47,341 nt of DNA, from assembly GCA_017530365.1 (NCBI GenBank), contig JAFXMK010000021.1:1-47341 (forward strand), in the 5' to 3' direction. Within the stretch, counting starts at the first letter, position 1, and every line of letters begins with the position of its first letter. This DNA is from Bacteroidales bacterium (GTDB taxonomy: Bacteria; Bacteroidota; Bacteroidia; Bacteroidales; F082). Positions 32,601 to 46,404 of the stretch are shown here, one piece after another. A program made the translations under genes and the position numbers. The notes under the pieces were generated by a model. The model did not search any database. It worked only from the letters and a program-made list of their open reading frames with translations, and was not told the DNA's origin.

Positions 32601-33969
32601 AGGCCTGGATACCCAGACGGTGCAGTGTAGGAGCACGGTTCAGAAGGATCGGGTGACCCTTCAGGATGTTCTCCAGGATATCCCACACGACGGGCTCCTT
32701 ACGATCCACAATCTTCTTGGCGGACTTGACGGTCTTCACGATGCCGCGTTCAATCATCTTACGGATGACAAACGGCTTGAAGAGCTCGGCAGCCATATCC
32801 TTGGGAAGACCGCATTCGTTCATGTTCAGATCCGGACCGACAACAATGACGGAACGGCCTGAATAGTCAACACGCTTACCCAAGAGGTTCTGACGGAAAC
32901 GACCTTGCTTACCTTTCAAACTATCGCTCAAAGATTTCAGCGGACGGTTCGAATCGGTCTTGACAGCGCTCGACTTACGTGAGTTGTCAAACAGGGAATC
33001 CACGGCTTCCTGCAACATACGCTTTTCGTTACGCATGATGACATCAGGAGCGTTGATTTCAATGAGTCGTTTCAGACGGTTGTTACGGATGATGACACGA
33101 CGATAGAGGTCGTTGAGGTCGGAAGTGGCGAAACGTCCGCCATCCAACGGGACGAGAGGTCTCAGCTCCGGAGGAATGACGGGGACGATCTTCACGATCA
33201 TCCACTCGGGACGGTTCTCCATGTGTTTGTTGGCCTCACGGAAAGCCTCGAAAACCTGCAGACGCTTCAAGGCCTCCTGCTTACGCTGCTGGGCAGTCTC
33301 GGAGTTGGCCTTGTCGCGAAGCATGTACGACTCCTTGTCCAGATCCAGTCTGGAGAGCAGGTCGTAGATAGCTTCGGCACCCATCTTGGCGATGAACTTG
33401 TTGGGATCGTCGTCAGGGAGATATTGGTTTTCGATCGGCAGCGATTCCAGCAAATCGAGGTATTCCTCTTCGGTGAGGAACTCCATCTTCTGGACCTTGC
33501 GGCCTTCGGTATCGTTCGGGATGTCTTTTCCTTCAAGAGCACCGGCTTGGATCACCACATAACGTTCGTAGTAGATGATCGAATCCAGTTTCTTGGAGGG
33601 GATGCCCAACAGGGCACCGATCTTGTTCGGAAGGGAACGGAAGTACCAGATGTGAGCTACCGGGACGACCAATTGGATGTGGCCCATGCGTTCACGACGG
33701 ACTTTCTTCTCAGTCACCTCGACACCGCAGTGGTCGCAGATCGTTCCTCTGTAACGGATACGTTTATATTTGCCGCAGTGGCATTCCCAGTCCTTCACGG
33801 GACCGAAGATACGCTCGCAGAACAAACCGTCGCGTTCCGGCTTATAGGTACGGTAGTTGATGGTTTCCGGTTTCAAGACCTCGCCGTGCGAACGGGCAAG
33901 GATAGATTCCGGAGAGGCAAGACTTACCGTAATACTGGCAAAGTTGCTATTGATTGTGTTATTGACCAT
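29659..33969 (-). CDS. rpoC: RNA polymerase beta-prime subunit
   Basis: Largest RNA polymerase subunit, 1436 residues. Visible: the N-terminal zinc site [20 protein letters not shown], the clamp and bridge regions, the active-site [15 protein letters not shown] with the three magnesium-binding aspartates, the second zinc site ([16 protein letters not shown]), and the trigger-loop region [15 protein letters not shown]. Full length and intact. Starts 37 bases after the rpoB stop. Confidence 0.98.
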   Translation of the reverse strand: MVNNTINSNFASITVSLASPESILARSHGEVLKPETINYRTYKPERDGLFCERIFGPVKDWECHCGKYKRIRYRGTICDHCGVEVTEKKVRRERMGHIQLVVPVAHIWYFRSLPNKIGALLGIPSKKLDSIIYYERYVVIQAGALEGKDIPNDTEGRKVQKMEFLTEEEYLDLLESLPIENQYLPDDDPNKFIAKMGAEAIYDLLSRLDLDKESYMLRDKANSETAQQRKQEALKRLQVFEAFREANKHMENRPEWMIVKIVPVIPPELRPLVPLDGGRFATSDLNDLYRRVIIRNNRLKRLIEINAPDVIMRNEKRMLQEAVDSLFDNSRKSSAVKTDSNRPLKSLSDSLKGKQGRFRQNLLGKRVDYSGRSVIVVGPDLNMNECGLPKDMAAELFKPFVIRKMIERGIVKTVKSAKKIVDRKEPVVWDILENILKGHPILLNRAPTLHRLGIQAFQPKLVEGKAIRLHPLVCTAFNADFDGDQMAVHVPLGNAAVLEAQILMLASHNILNPSNGAPITLPSQDMVLGLYYITKPRKSTPDHIVKGEGMSFYSPEEVIIAHNEKRVDMHAIIYCRVKVRENGEIVTKKIETTVGRVIFNQVVPEGYGYINQLLTKKSFRSIVGEMVRLLGTAVTTKFLDDIKNMGYYMAYKGGLSFNLGNVLVPAAKETLISEANAKAAEIREYEKMGFMGPNERYNQIVDLWTDVNTKLTKEVMDLLSSDDQGFNPVYMMLHSGARGSEAQVSQLCGMRGLMAKPMKAGSGGAEIIENPILSNFQEGLSVLEYFISTHGARKGLADTALKTADAGYLTRRLVDVAHDVIITSKDCGTLRGLTVSRGEEIKEKGKHSLLYDRILGRVALHDIFSPLTGELIVAGGEEINEELAEAIDESPLDSVEIRSVLTCEAKHGVCANCYGRNLASGKLVQKGEAVGVIAAQSIGEPGTQLTLRTFHQGGKASKGVVVNSTEAKYDGVLEIDELRSVDAEREGVKCQIVIGRSAEMKLHDKNTGVVLMTVNIPYGAKLYFDNGAEVSKGDKIFEWDPYNATIVSEFTGKVRFVNVVEGVTYHSETIAETGFSERVIIEGKRGTKNPQIEIVDDNDEVLAVYDLPVDAHVVVEENDAIKAGDQLVRIPRNVSGGGDITGGLPRVTELFEARNPSDPAVVSEIDGTVHLEKKLKRGNREIVITSKTGDQKRYLVPTSKQILAQENDYVKAGQPLSDGAITPASILAIMGPMKVQEYIVNEVQSVYRSQGVTINDKHFEVIVRQMMRKVEIIEPGDTRFLEGELVSKLAFQEENDEIYGKMVVTDPGDSETLSAGQIISAMKLRDENSLLKRKDLKLVETRPAEPATASQILQGITRAALQTDSFMSAASFQETTKVLTNAAISAKTDYLLGMKENVIVGHKIPAGTGLREYDDLIVASREEYEALKAQGATLAD

Positions 33970-34006
33970 ATTCTTTCCTATAATTATTTACAAAACCTAG
34001 TTCACA

Positions 34007-37849
<3,843 letters not shown>

Positions 37850-37935
37850 GGTATTTAGATTTTAGGTGTGTGAAAGAAATAAAAGAACGAACGAAAAAAA
37901 ATGGAACGAATTCCTTAGAGCGAAAAAACGGCACA

Positions 37936-37971
37936 AACCTCAGTCCCTAAAATCTGCTTGGGACTGAGGTT
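37936..37971 (-). promoter_or_regulatory. Large hairpin between rplL and rpoB
   Basis: Perfect 12-bp stem AACCTCAGTCCC / GGGACTGAGGTT with a 12-base loop, in the 156-base gap between rplL and rpoB. No T-run follows on the minus strand, so it may be an attenuator or processing site rather than a full terminator. Confidence 0.6.
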
Positions 37972-38005
37972 GAATGCCACAATTTTTGCAGGAAATAAAT
38001 CCTTC

Positions 38006-38383
38006 TTATTTAATTTCGACCTCTGCACCTGCTTCTTCGAGTTGGGCTTTAAGTGCATTGGCTTCGTCTTTGCTCACACCTTCCTTGATGGCTTTAGGAG
38101 CTGCGTCAACGAGTTCCTTAGCTTCCTTCAGACCGAGGCTGGTGAGTTCCTTCACCAGTTTCACAACGCCCAACTTAGCGGCGCCGGCTGATTTCAGGAT
38201 AACATCGAAAGAAGTCTTCTCTTCAGCAGCGGCGGCGGCACCACCAGCAGCAGGAGCGGCGACTGCAACAGCAGCAGCAGCGGGTTCAATACCGTATTCT
38301 TCTTTCAAAATGGTAGCGAGTTCATTTACTTCCTTAACAGTAAGATTCACTAATTGTTCAGCAAAAGCTTTAAGATCTGCCAT
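38006..38383 (-). CDS. rplL: 50S ribosomal protein L7/L12
   Basis: Stalk protein that recruits translation GTPases. 125 residues from the ATG at 38383 ([14 protein letters not shown]): N-terminal dimer helix, alanine-rich hinge ([20 protein letters not shown]) and the C-terminal domain [20 protein letters not shown]. The frame extends upstream to 38446, but family comparison fixes the start here. Confidence 0.97.
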   Translation of the reverse strand: MADLKAFAEQLVNLTVKEVNELATILKEEYGIEPAAAAVAVAAPAAGGAAAAAEEKTSFDVILKSAGAAKLGVVKLVKELTSLGLKEAKELVDAAPKAIKEGVSKDEANALKAQLEEAGAEVEIK

Positions 38384-38454
38384 TTTTAATTTATTTTTTA
38401 AAGTTATACAATTAAATACTTTGTTATTACGAATGTTTACATTCAATGATTTTT

Positions 38455-38979
38455 TTATTCTGCCTTTTCTGACAACGTCTCAAGAATACCGGAGAGCTTG
38501 TGACCACCGGATTGGAGACCGCTGATGATGTTCTTCATCGGTGATTGCAGCAGAGCGATGATGTCGGCGATGAGGTCGTTCTTCGACTTGATGTTGCAGA
38601 GGGTGTCAAGCATGTTGTCACCGATATAGCAGCATTCTTCGATATAGGCGCCCTTCAGGATAGGACGATCGTTCTTCTGGCGGAAATTCTTGATCAGTTT
38701 GGCGGGGGCATTACCCGTCTCGCACAGCATCACAGCCGTTGAGCCCTTCATGACTTCGTAAAGATCATTGTAATCCTTACCTTCCATCTGCACCATAGCT
38801 TTGTGCAGCAGGGCGTTTTTGACAACGAGCATCTTGATGCCACTATTGAAGCACTGTCTTCTAAGCTGGCTGGTCTTCTCGGCGTTGAGGTCGGAGACGT
38901 CGGTCAGATAGAAATTAGGACAAGCCTGCAGTTCAGCGAGTATGGAGTCGATAATGACTTGTTTGTCTTCTTTTCTCAT
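38455..38979 (-). CDS. rplJ: 50S ribosomal protein L10
   Basis: Anchors L7/L12 dimers to 23S rRNA and can autoregulate its operon. 174 residues with [40 protein letters not shown], and the C-terminal helix that binds L12 ([20 protein letters not shown]). Lies between rplA and rplL with short gaps. Confidence 0.96.
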   Translation of the reverse strand: MRKEDKQVIIDSILAELQACPNFYLTDVSDLNAEKTSQLRRQCFNSGIKMLVVKNALLHKAMVQMEGKDYNDLYEVMKGSTAVMLCETGNAPAKLIKNFRQKNDRPILKGAYIEECCYIGDNMLDTLCNIKSKNDLIADIIALLQSPMKNIISGLQSGGHKLSGILETLSEKAE

Positions 38980-38999
38980 TTCAATAGTTCCTTTCCAAT

Positions 39000-39695
39000 T
39001 TAGATTGCTACTGATTTAATATCGATCTGCACACCCGGGCTCATGGTACTGGAAATGTAAACACTCTTCATGTAAGTACCCTTAGCAGCTGCTGGTTTCA
39101 GTTTGATAACGGTGGTGATAAGTTCCTTGGCGTTATCAAAGATCTTCTCTGGAGTGAAACTGACTTTTGCGACTGCAGCATTGATGATGCCGTACTTATC
39201 GACTTTGAAGTCGATCTTACCGGCCTTTACTTCTTGAACAGCCTTTCCCACTTCCATGGTCACCGTACCAGTCTTCGGGTTCGGCATCAATCCACGGGGA
39301 CCGAGGATACGACCCAAAGCACCGACTTTAGGCATGATGTTGGGAGTGGTGATGATCACGTCAATATCAGTCCAACCATCCTTAATCTTCTGGATGTATT
39401 CATCCAGTCCGACATAGTCGGCACCAGCATCCAAAGCTTCTTGTGCCTTGTCAGGGTTGCAGAGAACCAAGACGCGGACAACCTTACCTGTTCCGTGAGG
39501 GAGGGTGACGGAACCGCGGACCATTTGATTGGCCTTACGGGGGTCAACGCCCAGACGGATGTTAAGATCCACTGAAGCATCAAACTTGGTGTAAGTGATC
39601 TGTTTAACGATATTAACCGCTTCAATCAAGGAGTAACTCTTGCTTTTGTCGAACTTAGCCAAAGCTTCTTTCCGTTGTTTAGTAACTTTTGACAT
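39000..39695 (-). CDS. rplA: 50S ribosomal protein L1
   Basis: Part of the L1 stalk, involved in E-site tRNA release, and a known translational repressor of rplK-rplA in other bacteria. 231 residues with [21 protein letters not shown], the L1 signature [19 protein letters not shown] and [20 protein letters not shown]. Forty bases downstream of rplK. Confidence 0.97.
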   Translation of the reverse strand: MSKVTKQRKEALAKFDKSKSYSLIEAVNIVKQITYTKFDASVDLNIRLGVDPRKANQMVRGSVTLPHGTGKVVRVLVLCNPDKAQEALDAGADYVGLDEYIQKIKDGWTDIDVIITTPNIMPKVGALGRILGPRGLMPNPKTGTVTMEVGKAVQEVKAGKIDFKVDKYGIINAAVAKVSFTPEKIFDNAKELITTVIKLKPAAAKGTYMKSVYISSTMSPGVQIDIKSVAI

Positions 39696-39735
39696 TTAAC
39701 TTAAGTTTTTTTTGTTCTACAAATGCATTAAAGAC

Positions 39736-40182
39736 TTAGTCTTTCTTTAAAGGTGATTCGCCTGTAACCTTCACTCCCATACTACGGGCCGTACCAGCCA
39801 CCATTGACATGGCTGATTCGATGGTGAAGCAATTCATATCCTTCATCTTGTTGGTTGCTATTTCACGCACTTGGTCCCAAGTCAGAGAACCGACTTTCGT
39901 ACGGTTAGGTTCCTTGGATCCGCCTTTGATCTTAGCTGTTTCGATGATGGAGACTGCCACTGGGGAAGCCTTCACGATGAAATCGAAAGACTTGTCCTTG
40001 TACACAGTAATGATGACGGGCAAAACCTTGCCGGCCTGATCCTGTGTACGGGCATTGAACTGCTTGCAGAACTCCATAATGTTCACACCCTTGGAACCCA
40101 AGGCGGGACCAACGGGCGGAGCGGGGTTCGCGGCTCCTCCTTTAATTTGCAGTTTAATCAATCCGCTTACTTCTTTTGCCAT
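39736..40182 (-). CDS. rplK: 50S ribosomal protein L11
   Basis: Binds the GTPase-associated centre of 23S rRNA. 148 residues with the N-terminal [36 protein letters not shown] and the C-terminal rRNA-binding [20 protein letters not shown]. First of the rplKAJL group, 54 bases after nusG. Confidence 0.97.
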   Translation of the reverse strand: MAKEVSGLIKLQIKGGAANPAPPVGPALGSKGVNIMEFCKQFNARTQDQAGKVLPVIITVYKDKSFDFIVKASPVAVSIIETAKIKGGSKEPNRTKVGSLTWDQVREIATNKMKDMNCFTIESAMSMVAGTARSMGVKVTGESPLKKD

Positions 40183-40236
40183 TTTCTTAATCCTTCATTA
40201 AAATGATGAGGAAACTGTCAATTCACATATAGGTTA

Positions 40237-40782
40237 TCATTCCAACTTCACTTGGAAGTAGCTCAGCTCCAGAGGAGTCTTGCGGCCGAAAATCTTGACG
40301 CTGACTTTGAGCTTTTTCTTCTCATCGTTAACTTCTTCGATAATGCCGCTGAAACTCTTGAACGGTCCTTCGTTGACAATGACGGACTGTCCGACCATGA
40401 ACGAGATGTCGCTGCCTTCACCCATCTCCTGAAGCTCATCGATCTTACCTAAGATACGGTTCACTTCGGCGGGACGCAGCGGATCAGGCTCACCTTTGGT
40501 TCCCAGGAAACCGAGCACATTCGGGACGTTCCGAATGACATGAACGACTTCACCTTCCAAAATAGCCTCAACGAGGACATAGCCCGGAAGATAGTTTCTC
40601 TCTTTGGAGACTTTCTTGCCGTTTCTGACCTCGAAGTACTTTTCGGTAGGTATCAAAACCTGAAAAATACGGTCCTGATAATTAAGGCGCTTGATTTCGG
40701 ATTCAAGGTATTCCTTAACCTTTTTCTCCTTACCACTGATCGCCTTGATCACATACCATCTCTTTTCGTTTGTAGCGTTCAT
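40237..40782 (-). CDS. nusG: Transcription elongation factor NusG
   Basis: Binds RNA polymerase and couples transcription to ribosomes and Rho. 181 residues: NGN domain (KRWYVIKAISGKEKKVKEYL, YLPGYVLVEAILEGEV, VIRNVPNVLGFLG) and a C-terminal KOW domain (VGQSVIVNEGPFKSFSGIIEEV). This is the housekeeping copy, beside secE, rather than a capsule-specific UpxY-type paralogue. Confidence 0.97.
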   Translation of the reverse strand: MNATNEKRWYVIKAISGKEKKVKEYLESEIKRLNYQDRIFQVLIPTEKYFEVRNGKKVSKERNYLPGYVLVEAILEGEVVHVIRNVPNVLGFLGTKGEPDPLRPAEVNRILGKIDELQEMGEGSDISFMVGQSVIVNEGPFKSFSGIIEEVNDEKKKLKVSVKIFGRKTPLELSYFQVKLE

Positions 40783-40840
40783 CTTCCCTGTGAGATTGAT
40801 CTGTTAACCCAAAAATGCTAATTAGATTCAATAAACACAA

Positions 40841-41035
40841 TTAGAAATGTACGTGTTGATAGAACAATTCCAAGAGGTTTTTAAAAGAGATATCCATCAA
40901 GAATACCGCCAGGGCGATAATTAGGGAAGCAATGGATACAACAATAACGCTAGAACGTAACTCTTTCCAAGTTGGCCAAGAAACTTTCTCTCTCAACTCG
41001 GTATAGCTTTCCTTAACGTAGTCAACTATTTTCAT
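40841..41035 (-). CDS. secE: Preprotein translocase subunit SecE
   Basis: Inner-membrane SecYEG subunit. 64 residues from the ATG at 41035: a cytoplasmic helix with the conserved SWPTWKELRSS and one transmembrane helix (VIVVSIASLIIALAVFLMDI). A longer frame reaches 41089, but that part overlaps the end of tRNA-Trp and is not coding. Located between tRNA-Trp and nusG as in most Bacteroidetes. Confidence 0.95.
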   Translation of the reverse strand: MKIVDYVKESYTELREKVSWPTWKELRSSVIVVSIASLIIALAVFLMDISFKNLLELFYQHVHF

Positions 41036-41059
41036 CTTACTTGAATCTTTTATACAAAG

Positions 41060-41132
41060 CACGGGCGGAAAGGCTCGAACTCTCGACACTCGGTTTTGGA
41101 GACCGATGCTCTACCAACTGAGCTACGCCCGT
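41060..41132 (-). tRNA. tRNA-Trp (CCA anticodon)
   Basis: Cloverleaf on the minus strand with acceptor ACGGGCG / CGCCCGT, D-arm GCTCAGTTGGTAGAGC, anticodon loop CTCCAAA (anticodon CCA) and T-arm with GTTCGAG. The CCA tail is not encoded. Lies between tuf and secE. Confidence 0.95.
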
Positions 41133-41184
41133 AGATAAGGGAGGCCCTTTCAGACCTCCCTTGTAATTTGATCAACGTTTTTGA

Positions 41185-42375
<1,191 letters not shown>

Positions 42376-42424
42376 TTTATTTCAAATTTATTTAAGGTTA
42401 CTGATTCCTATAAACACTAAAGTG

Positions 42425-42496
42425 AGCCGATGGGGAGAATTGAACTCCCGACCCCTTCCTTACCAAGGAAGTGCTCTACCGCTGAGCTACATCGGC
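42425..42496 (-). tRNA. tRNA-Thr (GGT anticodon)
   Basis: Minus-strand cloverleaf: acceptor GCCGATG / CATCGGC, D-arm GCTCAGCGGTAGAGC, anticodon stem-loop CTTCCTTGGTAAGGAAG with anticodon GGT, T-loop GTTCAATTC. Last of the four tRNAs before tuf. Confidence 0.95.
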
Positions 42497-42511
42497 TTTT
42501 GTCTTTTTCAG

Positions 42512-42584
42512 AGCGGAAGACGGGGCTCGAACCCGCCACCTAAAGCTTGGAAGGCTTTCGCTCTGCCAAATGAGCTACTTCCGC
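42512..42584 (-). tRNA. tRNA-Gly (TCC anticodon)
   Basis: Minus-strand cloverleaf: acceptor GCGGAAG / CTTCCGC, D-arm GCTCATTTGGCAGAGC, anticodon loop CTTCCAA with anticodon TCC, T-loop GTTCGAG. Confidence 0.95.
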
Positions 42585-42591
42585 GTGACTG

Positions 42592-42673
42592 TGGGGGAGG
42601 GTGGACTCGAACCACCGAACTCATCCGAGGACAGATTTACAGTCTGTTGCAATTGCCACTATGCGACTCCCCC
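42592..42673 (-). tRNA. tRNA-Tyr (GTA anticodon)
   Basis: Minus-strand class II tRNA with a long variable arm. Acceptor GGGGGAG / CTCCCCC, anticodon stem-loop CAGACTGTAAATCTG with anticodon GTA, T-loop GTTCGAG. Confidence 0.95.
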
Positions 42674-42690
42674 GTGTTTGGTCAACTCTG

Positions 42691-42763
42691 AGCCGGTAGA
42701 CGGACTCGAACCGCCGACAGGCTGATTACAAATCAGCTACTCTACCAACTGAGTTATACCGGC
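42691..42763 (-). tRNA. tRNA-Thr (TGT anticodon)
   Basis: Minus-strand cloverleaf: acceptor GCCGGTA / TACCGGC, D-arm ACTCAGTTGGTAGAGT, anticodon loop TTTGTAA with anticodon TGT, T-loop GTTCGAG. First gene of the tRNA-tuf transcript. Confidence 0.95.
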
Positions 42764-42798
42764 ACTCTTTCTAAGAACACTTGGCTCCCTTTCAGAAG

Positions 42799-42824
42799 CA
42801 CACCCTCTCTTTCGAAAGGGTGTG
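42799..42824 (-). promoter_or_regulatory. Hairpin at the 5' end of the tRNA-tuf transcript
   Basis: Stem CACACCCT / AGGGTGTG around a CTTTCGAA-containing core, beginning at about the predicted transcription start. It may protect or process the precursor 5' end. Confidence 0.45.
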
Positions 42825-42854
42825 CAAAAGTACATGTTTTTTTGATACCGACAA
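42825..42854 (-). promoter_or_regulatory. Consensus promoter of the tRNA-tuf operon
   Basis: On the minus strand TTG (42854-42852), a 19-base spacer and TACTTTTG (42832-42825), matching the Bacteroidetes consensus. It is 62 bases upstream of the first tRNA and drives the tRNA-tuf block. Confidence 0.7.
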
Positions 42855-42923
42855 TATTTTTCATCCTTTTTTTTCAAAAAAAATTCTAGAAAAAATACAT
42901 GTCATTGTGTATCAGATGTTTAT

Positions 42924-43220
42924 CTATTTAACAAATTTGCCCTTATATTTCTCCAACTGCTTCTTCAAGGCATCCACAGCCAAATCCGTGGCCTCCTCGA
43001 AGCTCTTGCATTGTTTACTGGCATACAAATCATCGCCTTTCAGCATCAGCCGGATATCGGCAATCTTGTTCTCCGGGGTATCCGTGTTTTCCAACTTCAG
43101 ATTCACCTCGGCACCGATGACTTCGCTGTACTTGCTGCAGACCTTCTCCACCTTTTGGGTGATGAATCCTTCAAGGTCACTGCTGGCCTTGAAATGCACT
43201 GAATTGATCATTACTTTCAT
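42924..43220 (-). CDS. hpf: Ribosome hibernation promoting factor (short HPF/RaiA)
   Basis: 98-residue member of the HPF/YfiA family that binds the 30S decoding region in stationary phase. Shows INSVHFKASSDLEGFITQKV, EVNLKLENTDTPENKIADI and the lysine-rich C-terminal helix VDALKKQLEKYKGKFVK. The short form lacks the long C-terminal dimerisation domain. It lies between the Xer recombinase and the tRNA group, as in other Bacteroidales. Confidence 0.9.
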   Translation of the reverse strand: MKVMINSVHFKASSDLEGFITQKVEKVCSKYSEVIGAEVNLKLENTDTPENKIADIRLMLKGDDLYASKQCKSFEEATDLAVDALKKQLEKYKGKFVK

Positions 43221-43280
43221 AATTTCTCCTTTCTTTTGTTCCCTTTCGGGAGTGTGTTTCTTAATATCCCCTTTTCGGGT

Positions 43281-44162
43281 TTACCCACCCTTGGGATGGG
43301 CTTGTTGATGTATCTTCTTCAATTGTTCGATCGTGTTGTGCGCATAGACCTGGGTCGTCGCCAGATCGGTATGGCCCAACAGTTTTTGTATGGCAACCAG
43401 ACTCGCTCCCTCGTCCAACAGATGCGTGGCAAACGTGTGCCGTAGCACGTGCGGGCTTTTCTGCCTGAGGCTCGTCACCCCTTCCAGCATGCGATGCACC
43501 TTATTATATACAAAGTATGGCGTCATCTCCTCCCCTTTGTCGTTCAACAGCAGTCTGTCTGCGTGCACCTCGAAACGCCCATCACGTAAGGTTTGGTAAT
43601 GGCCGATCATCGCAAGCAGGTCGCGGCCAACCGGAATATAGCGCTCCTTGTCACGCTTCCCCAGCACCTTTATCCTCATCTCCAGCTGGTCAACGTCCCG
43701 ATCCTTCAAGCCGATCAGCTCCGCTTTTCGGATGCCCGTCTGGTACAATATCTCAAACAACAATTCGTCCCTTTTTATTGTATATTCATCCAAATTTTCG
43801 AACGACACCTTATTAATATCGTTTTCCGGGACGAACTTCACCAAATTTTTGGGCTGTTTGAGGTTTTTTATCCCAACCATCGGCGACGTCTCCGTCAGAC
43901 CTTCCCGCATGCAATACTTATAAAAGGTCTTCAAAGTGGAGATCATGCGGTTGATGCTGCGGTTCGACAGGCCTTCTTCCTTCAGTGACACCAAAAAGGA
44001 CTTGATCATCGGGGTGGACACTTTACAGAGATTCTCCACGCCGTAAGCAGCCGCCATATAGTCACCATAACGCTCCAAATCACGCAGATACGATTTTACC
44101 GTCAAAGGTGAGTAGCGACGTTCCGCCTGGATATACGATGTAAACTGCTTGATGATCTTCAT
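43281..44162 (-). CDS. Tyrosine recombinase, XerC/XerD family
   Basis: 293-residue recombinase from the ATG at 44162 (MKIIKQFTSYIQAERRYSPLTVKSY), of the size of XerC/XerD that resolve chromosome dimers. The N-terminal SAM-like core-binding domain precedes a catalytic domain with Arg in YQTGIRKAELIGL, Lys in VLGKRDKERYIPV, HVLRHTFATHLLDEGA (His-x-x-Arg), LLGHTDLATTQVYAH with the second His and the nucleophile Tyr in VYAH. Its fixed place between rpsU and hpf argues for a housekeeping role rather than a mobile integrase. Whether it acts as XerC or XerD is not decidable here. Confidence 0.92.
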   Translation of the reverse strand: MKIIKQFTSYIQAERRYSPLTVKSYLRDLERYGDYMAAAYGVENLCKVSTPMIKSFLVSLKEEGLSNRSINRMISTLKTFYKYCMREGLTETSPMVGIKNLKQPKNLVKFVPENDINKVSFENLDEYTIKRDELLFEILYQTGIRKAELIGLKDRDVDQLEMRIKVLGKRDKERYIPVGRDLLAMIGHYQTLRDGRFEVHADRLLLNDKGEEMTPYFVYNKVHRMLEGVTSLRQKSPHVLRHTFATHLLDEGASLVAIQKLLGHTDLATTQVYAHNTIEQLKKIHQQAHPKGG

Positions 44163-44181
44163 CGCAAAAGGACAATAAAAA

Positions 44182-44225
44182 AACTTCGTTGTAAAAATAA
44201 GCAAAAAAGCTTATACAACGAAGTT
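44182..44225 (-). terminator. Terminator between rpsU and the Xer gene
   Basis: Outer stem AACTTCGTTGT / ACAACGAAGTT (11 bp) and inner stem ATAAGC / GCTTAT. On the minus strand it is followed by a T-run reading toward the Xer gene start. A few T residues also follow on the plus strand. Confidence 0.75.
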
Positions 44226-44261
44226 TTTGTTCAAAAAAATTATTTTCCCTACGGGCAGAGA

Positions 44262-44459
44262 TTACATATTCTCTTCAGCTTGACGGAGTTGCTGCACATA
44301 GATAGCCTTCAGACGCTGAGCGCGCTTGATGACGGAGGGCTTGGTGAACTTTTGGCGTTCACGGAGTTCCTTCACGACGCCGGTCTTCTCATACTTTCTC
44401 TTGTAGCGCTTCAAAGCTCTGTCGATGCTTTCGCCTTCTTTAACAGGAATAATAATCAT
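44262..44459 (-). CDS. rpsU: 30S ribosomal protein S21
   Basis: 65 residues, basic: MIIIPVKEGESIDRALKRYK, KRKYEKTGVVKELRERQKFT and KPSVIKRAQRLKAIYVQQL. In Bacteroidetes S21 is implicated in hiding the anti-Shine-Dalgarno sequence. Monocistronic: own -7 element upstream and terminator downstream. Confidence 0.95.
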   Translation of the reverse strand: MIIIPVKEGESIDRALKRYKRKYEKTGVVKELRERQKFTKPSVIKRAQRLKAIYVQQLRQAEENM

Positions 44460-44515
44460 TTTAAAACACTTCCTTCTTTTAAATGGTTAATAATAAAAAA
44501 CGTTTTTTGAGGGCG

Positions 44516-44523
44516 CAAAGATA
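44516..44523 (-). promoter_or_regulatory. -7 element for rpsU
   Basis: TATCTTTG on the minus strand, 56 bases before the ATG at 44459. No clear -33 TTTG is visible. Confidence 0.45.
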
Positions 44524-44601
44524 CAACTTTTTTGATTCCCAGGAACATTTTTGATAAAAAAACCTTAAGAACCAGGGCTTAATGAAGTACGCCAAACAAG
44601 G

Positions 44602-45621
44602 TTAATCCCGAGATGGGATGCATACAGCCCGCACAGAAGCACCGGATTGGCGACTCTGGTGACCAGTGACAACTCCACTCTGGAAGCCAAAGGCGAATGC
44701 ACAAGACGGGAGCTCGGGGTCAATTGAATTCGACCAGAATAAGCTAAGCCGGCCAACGCTATGGTTTCCATCATTATTGTAAAAGCCAGCGTTTGGCAGG
44801 AACAGGCTGTTGCCATTACTTGCAGTAAACAGGAAGCCTTTCACACCATTTTGCGTTATCGTGTCATGGGTTGTGTAATCAATCAACTCCTGCCATTGTT
44901 CCACAGAAGGAAGATACCAGCCTCCGCTCCAATTGACACTGACAGCATCGTCTTCTGGCAGCAACGCGTTCAATTCATCGATAAAACCATTGTAGCCGAA
45001 AGCAGGGTTGTTGCAATACTTGGTGAGACTATTGGCATCGCCGTTGCAGTACTTGTAGGTGCTCCAGTCGTAGGTGGCTTTGGGGAAGATCTCTCCCCAA
45101 GCAAAGTAAGAGCCATAATCCTCAGGAGCATTGGCGCCCATGTTGCAGGCGGCCCAATAGGTGCCGCTCGGCAGGCCGAGGTCAACGTAAGCATGGCCAT
45201 TATAGGTGCCACCACCGCCACCGCCGTTGCCTTCCTCTGTGGTGAAGCTCTTGTCATCGCCGTAATAATACTCCAAGCCGCACAATGCGTAGGCTCGCAC
45301 ATGATACTCAGTGCTGGGCTCAAGATCCGTGATAGTAAAAATGAACGGCTCACTCCAATTCGTAGTGGAACGGTGTGCGTCTTCAACCGTTGGATTGCTC
45401 TCCGTGCTCCAGCACACGCCAAGTTCGCTCAGCGACATTCCTTGGGGGACAATGGCATCTCCTCCGCAAACGGCAGAGGTTGAGGTGATGTCCTGTGGCA
45501 TGTAAGTGGTCACTTTCACCTCTGAATCATCTGTATCATTGTTCTCAGAGTGGCATCCAAAGGTGAACGCTACCACTGTCATTAGCATAATGGCTGCTAA
45601 AGCCTTGAAATATCTACTCAT
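44602..45621 (-). CDS. Lipoprotein with FN3-like and FISUMP/DUF1566-like domains
   Basis: 339-residue surface or periplasmic lipoprotein: signal MSRYFKALAAIMLMTVVAFTFGC with a lipobox at FGC, then a fibronectin-III-like domain (VTTYMPQDITSTSAVCGGDA to EYYYGDDKSFTTEE). A glycine linker follows (GNGGGGGG), then a domain opening YVDLGLPSGTYWAACNMGAN and PEDYGSYFAWGE and closing RAVCIPS. That second part resembles the major paralogous domain of Fibrobacter and related Bacteroidales lipoproteins. Ligand unknown. It begins 22 bases after the radical SAM gene and may share its transcript. Confidence 0.82.
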   Translation of the reverse strand: MSRYFKALAAIMLMTVVAFTFGCHSENNDTDDSEVKVTTYMPQDITSTSAVCGGDAIVPQGMSLSELGVCWSTESNPTVEDAHRSTTNWSEPFIFTITDLEPSTEYHVRAYALCGLEYYYGDDKSFTTEEGNGGGGGGTYNGHAYVDLGLPSGTYWAACNMGANAPEDYGSYFAWGEIFPKATYDWSTYKYCNGDANSLTKYCNNPAFGYNGFIDELNALLPEDDAVSVNWSGGWYLPSVEQWQELIDYTTHDTITQNGVKGFLFTASNGNSLFLPNAGFYNNDGNHSVGRLSLFWSNSIDPELPSCAFAFGFQSGVVTGHQSRQSGASVRAVCIPSRD

Positions 45622-45643
45622 AATCTCTTATTTAATTGGTTGA

Positions 45644-46399
45644 TTACCCTTTTATTTGAAGATTGAATCCTTCCTCGATCAATGGTTTCAGAAACGTCCT
45701 CATCTCCTCCACCGTGAACTTCTGCAAACCTTCTTCGGGCGTGGGTCGGTCAATGGTGTAGGCCATCACCTCGCGTGGCTTCAGCAGCCTGACGATATCC
45801 ATCCAGCCATCCAAGACCTCGGGCGAGGACGAATCAAAGTCCTTGCTCTTCAAAAACATGGTCTGAAGAATGAAATCGCCGTGGAACTGCTTCAAAGCCT
45901 CCACTACCCTATTGACGTCATAACCCGGCGCCGGATGGTTGATCTTCTCCACCAGTTCGTTGGTCGGGGCGTCGATCTTCATGATGGGATTGTCAACCTT
46001 TTTCAAAGCCTTGAAAATCTCAGGACGATGCACCTGGGTGGCGTTGGAAAGCACCGAGACCTTAGCCGATGGATAATATTTGTCCCTCAACGCCAATGTA
46101 TCGTCGATAATCTGTGGAAAATCGGGATTGATGGTCGATTCGCCGTCACCCGAGAAGGTGATGGAATCTACCGGAACACCATCGGCCACCAGCTGCTGCA
46201 GCTTTGCTTCAAGGGCCTCTCGAACCTCGGCAGCCTTGGGCAGACGGGAGTCACCACGACCATCTCTATTCCAACCGCATTCGCAATAGATGCAATCGAA
46301 GGTGCATATCTTGCCGTTTACAGGCAGCAGGTTGATACCCAAGGAGCTACCCAACCGCCGACTGAAGATCGGCCCGAAAACAGTTTCTTCCCTGATCAT
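45644..46399 (-). CDS. Radical SAM protein of the COG0731 type
   Basis: 251-residue iron-sulfur enzyme from the ATG at 46399 (MIREETVFGPIFSRRLGSSLG). The radical SAM cluster motif CTFDCIYC (CxxxCxxC) is followed by ECGW. GDGESTINPDF matches the SAM-binding GGE-type region, and SNATQVHRPEIFKAL and MKIDAPTNELVEKIN follow. This is the pattern of COG0731 Fe-S oxidoreductases related to TYW1; the substrate is unknown. It begins 5 bases downstream of the DPP IV stop. Confidence 0.85.
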   Translation of the reverse strand: MIREETVFGPIFSRRLGSSLGINLLPVNGKICTFDCIYCECGWNRDGRGDSRLPKAAEVREALEAKLQQLVADGVPVDSITFSGDGESTINPDFPQIIDDTLALRDKYYPSAKVSVLSNATQVHRPEIFKALKKVDNPIMKIDAPTNELVEKINHPAPGYDVNRVVEALKQFHGDFILQTMFLKSKDFDSSSPEVLDGWMDIVRLLKPREVMAYTIDRPTPEEGLQKFTVEEMRTFLKPLIEEGFNLQIKG

Positions 46400-46404
46400 G
46401 ATGC

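Noticed and set aside
41036-41089. Longer SecE starting upstream
   Set aside because: The extra 18 codons overlap the 3' part of tRNA-Trp, and the family starts at the ATG at 41035.
43281-44162. Xer recombinase as an integrase of a mobile element
   Set aside because: It lies in the conserved rpsU-hpf position, with no attachment repeats or phage genes nearby.
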